Shown: piece after piece, positions 1 through 8,731 of the stretch | Layout: each line of letters begins with the position of its first letter | Numbering within the stretch: position 1 is the stretch's first letter | DNA from: DP-19 sp036496285 | GTDB taxonomy: Bacteria > Desulfobacterota > Binatia > UTPRO1 | Assembly: GCA_036496285.1 (NCBI GenBank) | Contig: DASXLI010000019.1 | Coordinates: 1-64,000, forward strand | Direction: 5' to 3' | Length of the DNA stretch: 64,000 nt | Notes under the pieces: generated by a model | Told to the model about the DNA's origin: nothing | What the model saw: only the letters and a program-made list of their open reading frames with translations | The model's database searches: none | Position numbers and translations under genes: made by a program

Positions 1-1
1 G

Positions 2-1159
2 GCGCTGCGGGCGGGCGCCGCGGCGCTGCGCGCCCACGAGGCACAGCTCCTTGCCGCCAACGCGGAGGACGTCGCCCAGGCCCGCGCCGAGGGCGCCGCG
101 GCCGCGTTCGTCGACCGCCTGACGCTCACGCCGGCCCGCATCGAGGCGATGGCGGCGGGCGTCGCGCAGGTCGCCGACCTGCCCGATCCCGTCGGCGAGA
201 CGATCACCGAGTGGACGCGGCCGAACGGCATCCGCATCGCGCAGGTACGGGTCCCGCTCGGCGTCATCGGCATCATCTACGAGTCGCGGCCGAACGTCAC
301 CGCCGACGCCGCGGCGCTCTGCCTCAAGTCCGGCAATGCCGTGGTCCTGCGCGGCGGCAAGGAGGCCTTCCGTACGAGCCGCCTCATCGCCGACACCCTG
401 CGCGACGCCTGCGGCGAGCTGCCGCGCGACGCCCTCGCCTTCGTCGACACGACGGACCGCGAGGCCGTACGCGTACTGCTGCGCCAGGCCGACTCCATCG
501 ACGTCATCATCCCGCGAGGCGGCGAGGATCTCATCCGCGCGATCACCGAGGGCTCTCGCATTCCGGTGATCCAGCACTTCAGCGGCATCTGCCACGTCTA
601 CGTCGACCGCGCCGCCGATCTCGCCATCGCCGAGCGCATCTGCATGAACGCGAAGGCGCAGCGCCCGGGTGTCTGCAACGCGATGGAGAACCTGCTCGTG
701 CACCGCGAGGTCGCCGCGCGCTTCCTGCCCGCGGTCGCCGGGAAGCTGCGCGAAGCCGGGGTCGAGCTGCGCGGCTGTCCCGAAACCCTGCGCCTCCTGC
801 CCGACGCCACGCCGGCGACCGACGCCGACTGGGACACGGAGTATCTCGACCTGATCCTCGCCGTGAAGATCGTCGGCTCGGTGGACGAGGCGATCGCCTT
901 CATCCGTCGCCACGGCTCCGGTCTCGCCGACGCGATCGTCACCGCCGACGAGAACGCCGCGGGCGCCTTCACTCGCGCCATCGACTCGGCGGCCGTGTTC
1001 GTGAACGCCTCTACCCGCTTCACCGACGGCTTCGAGTTCGGCTTCGGCGCCGAGATCGGCATCAGCACCAACCGCCTGCACGCACGCGGGCCGATGGGCC
1101 TGCGCGAGCTCACGACCTACAAGTACGTCGTGCACGGCACCGGCCAGGTGCGGACGTGA
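2..1159 (+). CDS. proA: Gamma-glutamyl phosphate reductase (glutamate-5-semialdehyde dehydrogenase), 5'-partial
   Basis: This enzyme catalyses the NADPH-dependent reduction of gamma-glutamyl phosphate to glutamate-5-semialdehyde, the second step of proline synthesis in the cytoplasm. The frame is open from base 2, so the start lies upstream of the window. About 385 residues are visible, against about 417 in E. coli ProA, so roughly 30 N-terminal residues are missing. The aldehyde-dehydrogenase-fold catalytic Cys is in RPGVCNA (Cys codon 674-676). Other family segments are GVIGIIYESRPNVT, the GGKEA loop and the C-terminal GRGPMGLREL-like stretch (here ARGPMGLRELTTYKY). nadD follows 26 bases downstream on the same strand, a proA-nadD-rsfS order common in bacteria. 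The assignment is secure; only the start is unseen. Confidence 0.96.
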   Translation, partial: ALRAGAAALRAHEAQLLAANAEDVAQARAEGAAAAFVDRLTLTPARIEAMAAGVAQVADLPDPVGETITEWTRPNGIRIAQVRVPLGVIGIIYESRPNVTADAAALCLKSGNAVVLRGGKEAFRTSRLIADTLRDACGELPRDALAFVDTTDREAVRVLLRQADSIDVIIPRGGEDLIRAITEGSRIPVIQHFSGICHVYVDRAADLAIAERICMNAKAQRPGVCNAMENLLVHREVAARFLPAVAGKLREAGVELRGCPETLRLLPDATPATDADWDTEYLDLILAVKIVGSVDEAIAFIRRHGSGLADAIVTADENAAGAFTRAIDSAAVFVNASTRFTDGFEFGFGAEIGISTNRLHARGPMGLRELTTYKYVVHGTGQVRT

Positions 1160-1185
1160 GCGGCGCGCAGGTGGAGGCCTAGTCG

Positions 1186-1833
1186 ATGCACGTGGGCCTC
1201 TTCGGAGGCACCTTCAATCCCGTGCATTGCGCCCATCTGCGCGCGGCCGAGGAGGCGCGCGAGATGTGCGCGCTCGATCGCGTCGAGTTCGTCCTGGCGG
1301 CGATCCCGCCCCACAAGCCCGGCGCCGGGATCGCCTCGGTCGCGCATCGCCGGCGCATGCTCGAGCTCGCGATCGCCGGCAACCCTGCGTTCGCCGTCAA
1401 CACGAGCGAGGTGGAGCGCACCGGCGCCTCCTACTCGATCGACACGATCCGCGAGGCGCAGTCGCATGCGCCGGAGACCCGCTTCACGTTCCTGGTGGGC
1501 GGTGACGCGTTCGCCGAGATCGAGAGCTGGAAGCGCTTCGACGAGATCTTTGCGCAGTGCGACGTGTGCGTGCTTTCCCGCCCAGGCAGCACGGTCGCGC
1601 GTCCGCCGATTGCGATAGAACACGCATTCCGTTATGATTCCGATCGTCGCGTGTATGTCCACGTCTCCGGAAACGCGCTCCGCTTCGTCTCCATCACACC
1701 CTTGATGATCTCCGCGTCCGACATTCGGCAGCGCTGCGCCGAGGGGCGATCGATCCGCTACCTCGTGCCGGGCGAGGTCGAAACCTACGTGCGCGAGCAC
1801 GGGGTCTACGCCGGGGGGACCACGGCATCTTGA
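1186..1833 (+). CDS. nadD: Nicotinate-nucleotide adenylyltransferase
   Basis: This enzyme adenylates nicotinate mononucleotide with ATP to give deamido-NAD in NAD synthesis. The 215-aa protein begins with the nucleotidyltransferase signature GGTFNPVHCAH (residues 7-17). It has PPHKP near residue 43 and the second ATP-binding motif ISASDIR near residue 175. The usual HxGH is read here as HCAH, so the first histidine is kept but the middle glycine is replaced. The stop overlaps the TTG start of rsfS by four bases (TTGA), indicating translational coupling. Length and order match the family closely. Confidence 0.95.
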   Translation: MHVGLFGGTFNPVHCAHLRAAEEAREMCALDRVEFVLAAIPPHKPGAGIASVAHRRRMLELAIAGNPAFAVNTSEVERTGASYSIDTIREAQSHAPETRFTFLVGGDAFAEIESWKRFDEIFAQCDVCVLSRPGSTVARPPIAIEHAFRYDSDRRVYVHVSGNALRFVSITPLMISASDIRQRCAEGRSIRYLVPGEVETYVREHGVYAGGTTAS

Positions 1834-2213
1834 CCTCGTCCGACGGCCTGCAGAAGGCGCTCGTCTGCATCCGCGCGGCGTTGGACAAGAAGGCCCTCGA
1901 CGTCGTCGTCCTCGACGTCGGCCCCCTCACGTCGATCGCCGACTACCTCATCGTCTGCAGCGGGCGCTCCGACCGTCAGGTGCAGAGCATCGCGCAGGCG
2001 ATCGAAGGGGCCGTCGGGGCCGAAGGCGAGCGGCCGATCTCGATCGAGGGCATGCAGCGCGGACAATGGGTGCTGCTCGACTGCGTTGACGTGATCGTCC
2101 ACGTGTTTTATCAGCCGGTCCGGGAGTTCTACGACCTCGAGCGGCTGTGGGAACACGCGCCCCGCGTGCAGCTTCCCGAGCCGCTTCGCACCCAAGCGCT
2201 CGCGGGTCACTGA
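1830..2213 (+). CDS. rsfS: Ribosomal silencing factor RsfS (Iojap family)
   Basis: RsfS binds ribosomal protein uL14 and blocks 30S-50S joining when nutrients are limiting. The 127-aa protein has the family features: an N-terminal helix followed by the DVVVLDV strand, SIADYLIVCSGRSDRQVQSIA, and EGMQRGQWVLLDCVDVIVHVF leading into REFYDLERLW. The predicted start is TTG at 1830, inside the nadD stop (TTGA overlap). This is unusual but is supported by the absence of a better start and by the length. nadD-rsfS adjacency is typical. Confidence 0.93.
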   Translation: MTSSDGLQKALVCIRAALDKKALDVVVLDVGPLTSIADYLIVCSGRSDRQVQSIAQAIEGAVGAEGERPISIEGMQRGQWVLLDCVDVIVHVFYQPVREFYDLERLWEHAPRVQLPEPLRTQALAGH

Positions 2214-2234
2214 ACCACCGGGCTCGCAACCACG

Positions 2235-3569
2235 ATGTTCAGGCTGACGATCATCCTCGCCACCGTTGCCGCTGCCCTCGTCGGCCTCGGCTACCTGTTC
2301 TATCTCAACCCCGAGTCGGTCACCGTGCAGCTTTCGCGCTCGACGCAATGGAGCGCGCCGCTGCCGCTCGTGCTGCTCGCCGCGTTCGGCGTCGGGGCCG
2401 CGCTGACGTTCGCGGTGGCGCTCGTCCGGGAAAGCCGCCACGCGGTGCTCGGGTGGCGGTCCCAGCGCGGGGCACGCCGCTCGCGCCGCCAGCAGGTGCG
2501 GAAGGAGCACGGCCTCGGCCTCGCATGGCTCGGCGAGCACGAGAAGGCACGCGCGCTCCTCGCCAAGGCGCTGCGCGACCGTCCCGACGATCTCGCGGCC
2601 TTCCTCCTCTTCGCACGCACGTTTCTCGACGCCGGCGACTACCGCCGGGCGCTCGGCGTCCTGCAGGAGGGTCTCGACCGCCGCGGTCCCGATCCGAAGC
2701 TGCTGCTCTTCCTCGCCGAGGCACAGCGCGGGCTCGGCGACCACCGCGCCGCCGTCGCGACGCTCGAGCGCGCGCGCCAGTCCGATCCGATGAGCCCGCG
2801 CATCCTCACCGCGTTGCGCGACGCCTACGTCGCCGCCGGCAGCTGGCCCGACGCCGCCCGCGTCCAGGAGAGCTATCTCCTCGCGACGCACGAGCCGCGG
2901 GCGCACTCCGATGCCGAGCGCCGGCTGGTCGGCATGCGCTACCAGAGCGCGCTCGCCGTGCAGGACCCGAGCGGACGCGCGAGCGAGCTCCGCACCCTGC
3001 TGCGTGCGTTTCCCGATTTCGAGCCCGCCGCGGTGAGCCTCGGCGACGTGCTCGTCGAGATGGGCCAGGTGCGGCCGGCCGAGCGCGTCTGGCGCCGCGC
3101 CCTCGCGCGCGGCGCGCGCGCGGGCGTGCTCGATCGGCTGGAGCGCCTGCTGCGCGGCGGCCCGCGGGTGAAGCGTCTCGACTCGCTCACCCGCCGGCTC
3201 GTGCAGCGCCGCCCCGACGACGGCACCGCCCGCCTCTTCCGCGCCCGCCAGCTCATCCGCGATGGCCGGCTCGACGAGGCCGGCAACGAGCTGGCGAACG
3301 TCCCCGAGCCGTGGAGCTCGCTGCCGGGCTACCACGCGCTCCTCGGCGAGCTGCACGTGCGCCGTGGCGCGCACGAGGACGCGGTCACCGCGTTCCGCCA
3401 CGCGCTCGCGGCCGGCGCGATCGGCGCCTTCCACTGCCGCGTCTGCGACCAGGAGGCCGACGAGTGGCGCGGCTTCTGCCAGAGCTGCGGCAGCTGGAGC
3501 AGCTACCGCTCGAGCTTCGAGCTCGCCGGCACCGTGCCCGCGACCGTGCCGGCGCCGCCGGCGCGCTGA
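2235..3569 (+). CDS. LapA-LapB fusion: membrane-anchored TPR protein with C-terminal zinc ribbon
   Basis: This 444-aa protein appears to join two proteins that are separate and adjacent in E. coli. Residues 1-75 look like LapA (DUF1049): two hydrophobic segments (about 2-24 and 44-66) around NPESVTVQL, then a basic stretch. Residues 85-395 are TPR-type helical repeats as in LapB/YciM. The end carries a rubredoxin-type zinc ribbon with Cys at about 401, 404, 415 and 418 (CRVC...CQSC). LapB is an inner-membrane adaptor that tunes LPS synthesis through FtsH and LpxC; the role here is inferred from that family. The gene follows rsfS by 21 bases and converges on the ArsA pair. Gene symbols are withheld because the product is composite. 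Confidence 0.85.
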   Translation: MFRLTIILATVAAALVGLGYLFYLNPESVTVQLSRSTQWSAPLPLVLLAAFGVGAALTFAVALVRESRHAVLGWRSQRGARRSRRQQVRKEHGLGLAWLGEHEKARALLAKALRDRPDDLAAFLLFARTFLDAGDYRRALGVLQEGLDRRGPDPKLLLFLAEAQRGLGDHRAAVATLERARQSDPMSPRILTALRDAYVAAGSWPDAARVQESYLLATHEPRAHSDAERRLVGMRYQSALAVQDPSGRASELRTLLRAFPDFEPAAVSLGDVLVEMGQVRPAERVWRRALARGARAGVLDRLERLLRGGPRVKRLDSLTRRLVQRRPDDGTARLFRARQLIRDGRLDEAGNELANVPEPWSSLPGYHALLGELHVRRGAHEDAVTAFRHALAAGAIGAFHCRVCDQEADEWRGFCQSCGSWSSYRSSFELAGTVPATVPAPPAR

Positions 3570-3579
3570 CCACCGGCGC

Positions 3580-4785
3580 TCAGCGCGAGCGGCGCTTCCG
3601 GCGCGGGCGCGCGGCGGGCGCGGGCGCAGCGTGCTCGCTGAAGAGGAAGCCGTGCATGCGCCGCAGGCCCGCGACATCGTGCAGGTCGGAGTCGAAGTTC
3701 GGCACCGTGACGAACGGCACCTTGCGGGACAGACCACCGCGGAACTGCTCCATCCGCAGCGCCTCGCCGCGCGCCAGCAGCTGGTAGTCGACGAAGTTGC
3801 GCGCCAGCCAGCGAGCCGTGTCGGGGGCGACGCCCGCGTCCACGACGGCGCGCTCGACGGCCGCCTCGTCGCCGAGCGCGACGGTGCCGGCCACGAACGT
3901 CTTCGCGTCCGCGGGGAACTCCTCGTGCACGCGGTTGAAGACGACGCCCTTGAGCGGCATGTGGAGCGCACGGATGCGCTCGGAGAAGAACTCGGCCTCG
4001 GTGAGCACCTGCTCCTCGGGTCCGGTGACCAGCAGGAACGCGGTGTTCGCGGCGCGCAGGATGTCGTGGATCGTCTGGGTGCGGGCGGAGAACGCGTCGA
4101 ACATGCCGCTCATCGCCGAGAAGAAGTCGGAGATCTCGGCGAGCGCGGCGATGCCGGTCGCCTCCTCGAGCTTGCGGAAGAGGAAGCCGGCCGTGCGGTT
4201 CATCGCCTTGGCGGCAACCCAGCCGCGCGAGAGGTACGGCATCACCAGCCAGCGGACGAGGCGGCGGTCGAGGAAGTCGCGGATCCGCTCGGGCGCCTCG
4301 AAGAAATCGAGCGCGTGCTTGGTCGGCGGCGTGTCGAGCACGATCAGGTCGTAGGCGCCGCTCTCGACCAGCACGCAGAGCTGCTCGATCGCCATGTATT
4401 CGTACGAGCCGGCGAAGTTCTCCGAGAGGTTCAGATAGAAGCGGTTGCGGAGGATGCGCTCGCGCGCCTCGTCGGACGGCGCGTGGCGGGCGATCAGCCG
4501 GTCCCATGAGCCCTTCTGGTCGAGCATCATCGCGGAGAGCGTGCCGCGCGCCTCGACGCCGTGCCGCGCCAGCACCGCGTTGTCGACGGCGCGCGGCTCG
4601 TCGCCGAGGGCGCCGAGGCCGAGCGAGTCGGCGAGGCGGCGTGCCGGGTCGATCGTGAGGACGACCGCGCGCCGTCCCTGCACCGCGCCCCAGAGGGCGA
4701 TCGCGGCCGACGTCGTCGTCTTGCCGACGCCGCCCGAGCCGACGCAGATGACGACCCGGTGGTCGCGGATCAGGGCGTCGAGCAT
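3580..4785 (-). CDS. ArsA/GET3-family ATPase (second of tandem pair)
   Basis: A 401-aa soluble P-loop ATPase of the ArsA/TRC40 group. It has the deviant Walker A GSGGVGKTTTSAA (residues about 15-27), a switch-I-like TIDPARRLADSLG and VLDTPPTKHALDF. The C-terminus is basic (PRRKRRSR). The start at 4785 is set by a one-base overlap with the stop of the upstream gene (TGATG). An open extension upstream in this frame is only a shadow of the neighbour. ArsA proteins drive arsenite efflux, while GET3 relatives target membrane proteins. No ars gene lies nearby and no metalloid-binding Cys cluster is evident, so the substrate is unknown. Paired ArsA-like ATPases are common in actinobacteria and deltaproteobacteria. 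Confidence 0.88.
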   Translation of the reverse strand: MLDALIRDHRVVICVGSGGVGKTTTSAAIALWGAVQGRRAVVLTIDPARRLADSLGLGALGDEPRAVDNAVLARHGVEARGTLSAMMLDQKGSWDRLIARHAPSDEARERILRNRFYLNLSENFAGSYEYMAIEQLCVLVESGAYDLIVLDTPPTKHALDFFEAPERIRDFLDRRLVRWLVMPYLSRGWVAAKAMNRTAGFLFRKLEEATGIAALAEISDFFSAMSGMFDAFSARTQTIHDILRAANTAFLLVTGPEEQVLTEAEFFSERIRALHMPLKGVVFNRVHEEFPADAKTFVAGTVALGDEAAVERAVVDAGVAPDTARWLARNFVDYQLLARGEALRMEQFRGGLSRKVPFVTVPNFDSDLHDVAGLRRMHGFLFSEHAAPAPAARPRRKRRSR

Positions 4786-5726
4786 CACGGCGCCCCGGCG
4801 CGCTGGGCCGCGAGCTGGCGCTCCGCCCCCGCGAGCAGCTGGCGCACCTCGCCGAGGCCGAACTCCTCGCAGAAGAGGAACGGCAGCTCGACGGTCGGCA
4901 TCGGCACGTCCGCGCGCAGGCGCGCGAGGTAGTGCGCGTTGATCGCGGCCCAGCCGGCCTCCTCGCGTCCGCAGCGTAGCACGTCCGCAACGAGCGGCGG
5001 CAGCCCGTCGGCGGCGGGCGGCACCGCGTCCGGCGCGAGTGGCGCCGTGTGCACGCGGTTCACGAAGAGGACGCCGAGCGGGATGCGGAGGCGTTCGCGC
5101 AGCGCCGCGTACATCTCGCCGGTCTCGTTGACGGGCATCTCCTCCGCGGTCGTCACCGGACAGACGGCGGTGCGCACCGGGTCGTGCAGCAGATCGAGCA
5201 CCTTGCGGGCCTCGCGCTGTACCAGGCCGGCGCCGAATGCCTCGGCCGCCGCCGCCGGCATGCGCAGGTATTGCAGGCTGTGACCGGTCGCGGGCGCGTC
5301 GACGACGATCGCGTCCCACTTCTTGCCGCGCGCCGTCTCGAGCTGCTCCTCGTACCAGATCTTGCCGACCGTCATGAGCTCCTTCAGCCCGGGCGCCGCC
5401 GCGACGAAGTGATGGTAGAGCTTGCTCGCCACCACCATCTTGTGGACGCGCTTCACCGGCAGCACGAGGCCGAGGTACTCCGAGAGCGCGGTCTCGCCGT
5501 CGATCGTGAGGAAGCAGAGGCCCGGGAAGACCTCTGCCGGCGCGTCGGTGCCGCCGTCGACGCCGAGCACCTCGCCGAGCCGCCGCCCGGGCCCCATCTG
5601 CGCGAGCAGCACGCGCTTGCCGCGCTCCGCCAGCGCTACCGCGAGGAGCGCGGCGACCGTGCTCTTGCCGACCCCGCCCTTCCCCACCACGAAGAGCACC
5701 CGGCGCTCGAAGAGATCCTCCGTCAT
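4785..5726 (-). CDS. ArsA/GET3-family ATPase (first of tandem pair)
   Basis: A 313-aa ATPase with the signature-lysine P-loop VGKGGVGKSTVAALLAV (about residues 14-30) and a VVDAPATGHSLQYL switch segment. It is translated just before the second ATPase and overlaps it by one base. The two probably form a heterodimer, since each is single-domain while bacterial ArsA is a fused dimer; that is inference. It is divergent from the TSUP permease, with about 70 bases between the starts. The substrate or client is not evident. Confidence 0.88.
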   Translation of the reverse strand: MTEDLFERRVLFVVGKGGVGKSTVAALLAVALAERGKRVLLAQMGPGRRLGEVLGVDGGTDAPAEVFPGLCFLTIDGETALSEYLGLVLPVKRVHKMVVASKLYHHFVAAAPGLKELMTVGKIWYEEQLETARGKKWDAIVVDAPATGHSLQYLRMPAAAAEAFGAGLVQREARKVLDLLHDPVRTAVCPVTTAEEMPVNETGEMYAALRERLRIPLGVLFVNRVHTAPLAPDAVPPAADGLPPLVADVLRCGREEAGWAAINAHYLARLRADVPMPTVELPFLFCEEFGLGEVRQLLAGAERQLAAQRAGAP

Positions 5727-5799
5727 TCGACGTTCCGCGTTGGGTCAGGGTATCATCGCGTCCGATGCACGACCACCGACCGCGCGCCGACGTGACCGG

Positions 5800-6600
5800 G
5801 TGAGCGCCGCGGGCGCGCTCGTCGTCTTCGTCGTCGGCATCGTGGCGGGACTCATCAACTCCGTGGCCGGTGGCGGCACCCTGCTCTCGTTTCCGACGCT
5901 CGTCTGGCTCGGCCGCGACCCCGTTCTCGCCAACGTGACGAACACGGTCGCGCTCTGGCCCGGCTCGCTCACCGGCATGCTCGGTTTCCGCCGCGACCTG
6001 CGCGGCGGCCGGCCGCTCCTCGTCTTCCTGGCGGTGCCGACGGTGCTCGGCGGCATGGCCGGCGCGGCACTCCTGCTCCACACCCCGTCGGCGACGTTCG
6101 GCCGCATCGTACCGTGGCTGATCTTGTTCGCGACCGTGCTCTTCGCGGCGCAGGGCCCGATCATGCGCGCCCTGCCGGTCTCGCCGCTCCGCACCGACCC
6201 GGCGGATCCGGCAGCTCCGCTCGCGCTCGCCGCGCATCCGCGCTGGGCCGTCGGCGCCGTCCTCTTCCAGTTCGCGGTCGCCGTGTACGGCGGCTACTTC
6301 GGCGCCGGCATGGGGATCATCACGCTCGCGGCGCTCGGGCTCCTCGGGATCACCGACATCTTCCGCATGAACGGCCTGAAGAACGCGTTGGTGTTCGCCA
6401 TCAACGCGGTCGCCGCCGCCTACTTCGTGCTGCACGCGGACGTGCGCTGGGACGACGCACTGGTGCTCGGGCTCGGCGCGATCGCCGGCGGCTGGAGCGG
6501 CGCGGCGGTCGCACGCCGCCTCGGCCGCGAGACGATCCGCCGGATGGTGATCGTGATCGGCGTCGCGATGGCGGCCTCGCTCGCCTGGCGCCATCCCTAG
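5800..6600 (+). CDS. TSUP-family (TauE/SafE) membrane permease
   Basis: A 266-aa polytopic membrane protein of the sulfite exporter TauE/SafE family. The N-terminal GLINSVAGGGTLLSFPTL is the diagnostic first repeat. The second repeat appears as YGGYFGAGMGIITLAALG. About eight hydrophobic segments are visible. GTG at 5800 is the most likely start, because the frame upstream of it reads through the divergent arsA promoter region. TSUP members move sulfite, sulfonates, sulfoacetate or other small anions; the substrate here is unknown. Confidence 0.85.
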   Translation: MSAAGALVVFVVGIVAGLINSVAGGGTLLSFPTLVWLGRDPVLANVTNTVALWPGSLTGMLGFRRDLRGGRPLLVFLAVPTVLGGMAGAALLLHTPSATFGRIVPWLILFATVLFAAQGPIMRALPVSPLRTDPADPAAPLALAAHPRWAVGAVLFQFAVAVYGGYFGAGMGIITLAALGLLGITDIFRMNGLKNALVFAINAVAAAYFVLHADVRWDDALVLGLGAIAGGWSGAAVARRLGRETIRRMVIVIGVAMAASLAWRHP

Positions 6601-6624
6601 CGGACGGCACCGTCGCTCAGCCGC

Positions 6625-8598
6625 TCAGTGACAGGCGAGCTTGGTGGCGTTGCCGGTGCAGCGCGGCTTCGCGCCGGCCGGCGGGCTCCAGGCGACGCTC
6701 GCGCACTCGCCGGCCGCACCGAGCACCGTCGCGGTGCGCACCATCGTGACATCGGGCAGCACGAGGCTCGAGGCGCTCTTGCCGGTGATCGACCACTGCA
6801 GCAGGCCGTCGGTCTTCTTCGAGCGGTTCTTCACGACGGCCTTGGTGATGCCGCCTTGCGTGCCCGCCTTGTCGCGGTAGGCCCAGGTCGTGCCGGAGCC
6901 GTTGATCGTCCAGCCGACGCCGTTCACCGCGGCGCCGCCCGGCAGCGTCACGTCGAGGCCGCCCGGGCCCGTCACGGCGTCGACCACCAGACGGATGCCG
7001 TGGGTGATCGGATCGACCCCCTGCCACGGCTTCGGGATCACGGCCTGCCCCTTGGCGCTCAGCGAGAACGGGGTCGCGCGCAGGCGCAGTGACGGCTTCA
7101 CGATGGTGATGCCGCTCGTGCAGGGCGACGCGTTGACGCAGGCGCAGCCGCTGCACGTCTGGCCGGCGGCGCAATCGGCGTCGGCCTCGCACTGCTCGTT
7201 GCCGCAGACGAGCTGATCGCCGCAGACCGGCGCCGGCGTGACGCAGGTGCAGCCGGAGCACTGCGTGCAGGGATCGGCGCAGGAGAGCCCGGGCTCGCCA
7301 CACTGCTCGCCCGCGTCGACGTTGCCGTCGCCGCAGTGGAGGAGCTGGCGCTCGTAGGCGCCGACGTCGACGCCAGTGCCGACCGGCCGCGGGTCGCCGT
7401 CGAGGTCCTCCGAGGGCGCCTGGTCGATCGTGCCCGCGTCGAGGGCCGGGCTCGTGGGCGAGAGGTGGAAATCGGACGCCGGCACGACGAACAGATCGGT
7501 CGGCGTCGCGATGAAGGAGTGCGCGTCGTAGCCGAGCGCCTGCCAGGCGGCGAGGCCGATCATGCTGTCGCCCTGGTCGGTGCTGAAGCGGTCCATCACG
7601 CTGTTGTAGTCGCTGACGAAGCCGGGCCGGCTCGAGCTGTCGATGGAAATCGCGCCGTGGAACGAATGGTAGTCGTACAGGATGTTGTTCAGGACGTGAT
7701 TGCCGGTCGAGCCGGTATTGATGTTGACGCACCAGCGCGCGTCGCTCGCCTCGATGATCGTGTTGTTGACGACGAGGTTGTTGGTGGAGCCGGTGGCAGC
7801 GTCGATCTGGTACATGCTGATGCCGCTCGCATGGTTGTCGTAGAGCAGATTGTTGCGGACGATGCTGTCGGTCACGCCGTCCATGTTGATGCCGGAGCCG
7901 CCGCCGACGCCGTTGCCGTAGATCACGTTGCGCTCGACGATCGCGTTGGAGATGAGGCCGTCCTCGCCCGGGTTCTCCTCGCTGGCGTCGCCGTTCATGT
8001 GGATGCCGTTGGCGTGGTTGTCGTGCACGATGTTGCCGCGGATGATCGGGCGGTCGCCGCTGTTCGAGACGTAGATGCCGTGCTGGGTCCCCGACTGGTA
8101 CGTCTCGTTGTCCTCGATCGTGAAGTCGTAGGCGTGGCCGCTGAAGATGCCCCACGTGCCGTTGTGGCCGGTGTGGCAGTTGCGGACGGTCACGAACTGC
8201 GACACCGCCACCCGGATGCCGGCGCGTGTGCGGTCGTTGACGATGAAGCCGTCGATGACGACGTCGTGCGTGTTCTCGACGTTGATGCCGTCGGGGGTCG
8301 TGCCGTTGTCGGCCGTGATCTGCACCGCGTTGCCGTCGGCAACGAAGGTGATCGGGTTGCCGGGCGCCCCGGCGCGGTCGAGGTAGAAGCCCTGGTAGCT
8401 GCCGTTCTGCACGTGGACGGTGTCCCCGGGGCTCACGACGCCGGCCGCCTGTCCGAGCGTCGCCCAGGCGGTCGCGAGCGTGAGCCCGTCGGCGGCGTCG
8501 GAGCCACCGTTCTTCACGAAGAACTCGGTGGCGCGAGCCGGCGCGGCGGCGAGCGCGAGCACCACGCACGCGAGGACGAGACACCCGAGCGGCCGCAT
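6625..8598 (-). CDS. Secreted right-handed parallel beta-helix protein with cysteine-rich segment
   Basis: A 657-aa exported protein. It has a signal peptide (residues 1-23, cleavage after AAPARA) and an opening like a DUF1565/pectate-lyase-type helix (FFVKNGGSDAADG). Many NNLLYDNHASGISMY-like coils follow, rich in Asn and in D/N-N-x-I-x-x-N ladders, over about residues 90-380. Residues about 415-490 are cysteine-rich, beginning CGDGNVDAGEQCGEPG, a motif frequent in secreted deltaproteobacterial proteins. The last 160 residues form a beta-rich domain of unknown function that recurs in related genomes. A polysaccharide-binding or lyase role is possible, but no catalytic residues could be assigned. 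It is a single gene, convergent with the TSUP permease. Confidence 0.8.
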   Translation of the reverse strand: MRPLGCLVLACVVLALAAAPARATEFFVKNGGSDAADGLTLATAWATLGQAAGVVSPGDTVHVQNGSYQGFYLDRAGAPGNPITFVADGNAVQITADNGTTPDGINVENTHDVVIDGFIVNDRTRAGIRVAVSQFVTVRNCHTGHNGTWGIFSGHAYDFTIEDNETYQSGTQHGIYVSNSGDRPIIRGNIVHDNHANGIHMNGDASEENPGEDGLISNAIVERNVIYGNGVGGGSGINMDGVTDSIVRNNLLYDNHASGISMYQIDAATGSTNNLVVNNTIIEASDARWCVNINTGSTGNHVLNNILYDYHSFHGAISIDSSSRPGFVSDYNSVMDRFSTDQGDSMIGLAAWQALGYDAHSFIATPTDLFVVPASDFHLSPTSPALDAGTIDQAPSEDLDGDPRPVGTGVDVGAYERQLLHCGDGNVDAGEQCGEPGLSCADPCTQCSGCTCVTPAPVCGDQLVCGNEQCEADADCAAGQTCSGCACVNASPCTSGITIVKPSLRLRATPFSLSAKGQAVIPKPWQGVDPITHGIRLVVDAVTGPGGLDVTLPGGAAVNGVGWTINGSGTTWAYRDKAGTQGGITKAVVKNRSKKTDGLLQWSITGKSASSLVLPDVTMVRTATVLGAAGECASVAWSPPAGAKPRCTGNATKLACH

Positions 8599-8731
8599 TG
8601 CTAGAGATTTACGGCCGGGCGCGATGCACGGTCAAGCGAGAATCCTCGATGCGAACGATGCGCCAAAGCGCACGGCACCAGCGAACCCGTTCAGCTCCCA
8701 GCGAACCGACCGCCGGGAGGTGGGGAAACGC

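Noticed and set aside
4786..6594. Upstream extension of the second ArsA frame to 1004 codons
   Set aside because: It runs antisense to the TSUP permease and over the first ArsA gene in another frame. The true start at 4785 is fixed by the TGATG overlap.
6599..6616. Small hairpin after the TSUP stop
   Set aside because: A short stem with a bulge and no T-run; too weak to call a terminator in GC-rich DNA.
7336..8604. 422-codon plus-strand frame opposite the beta-helix gene
   Set aside because: Its product is rich in Val, Ala, Asp and Arg without family features, as expected from the complement of the Asn- and Asp-rich minus-strand gene.
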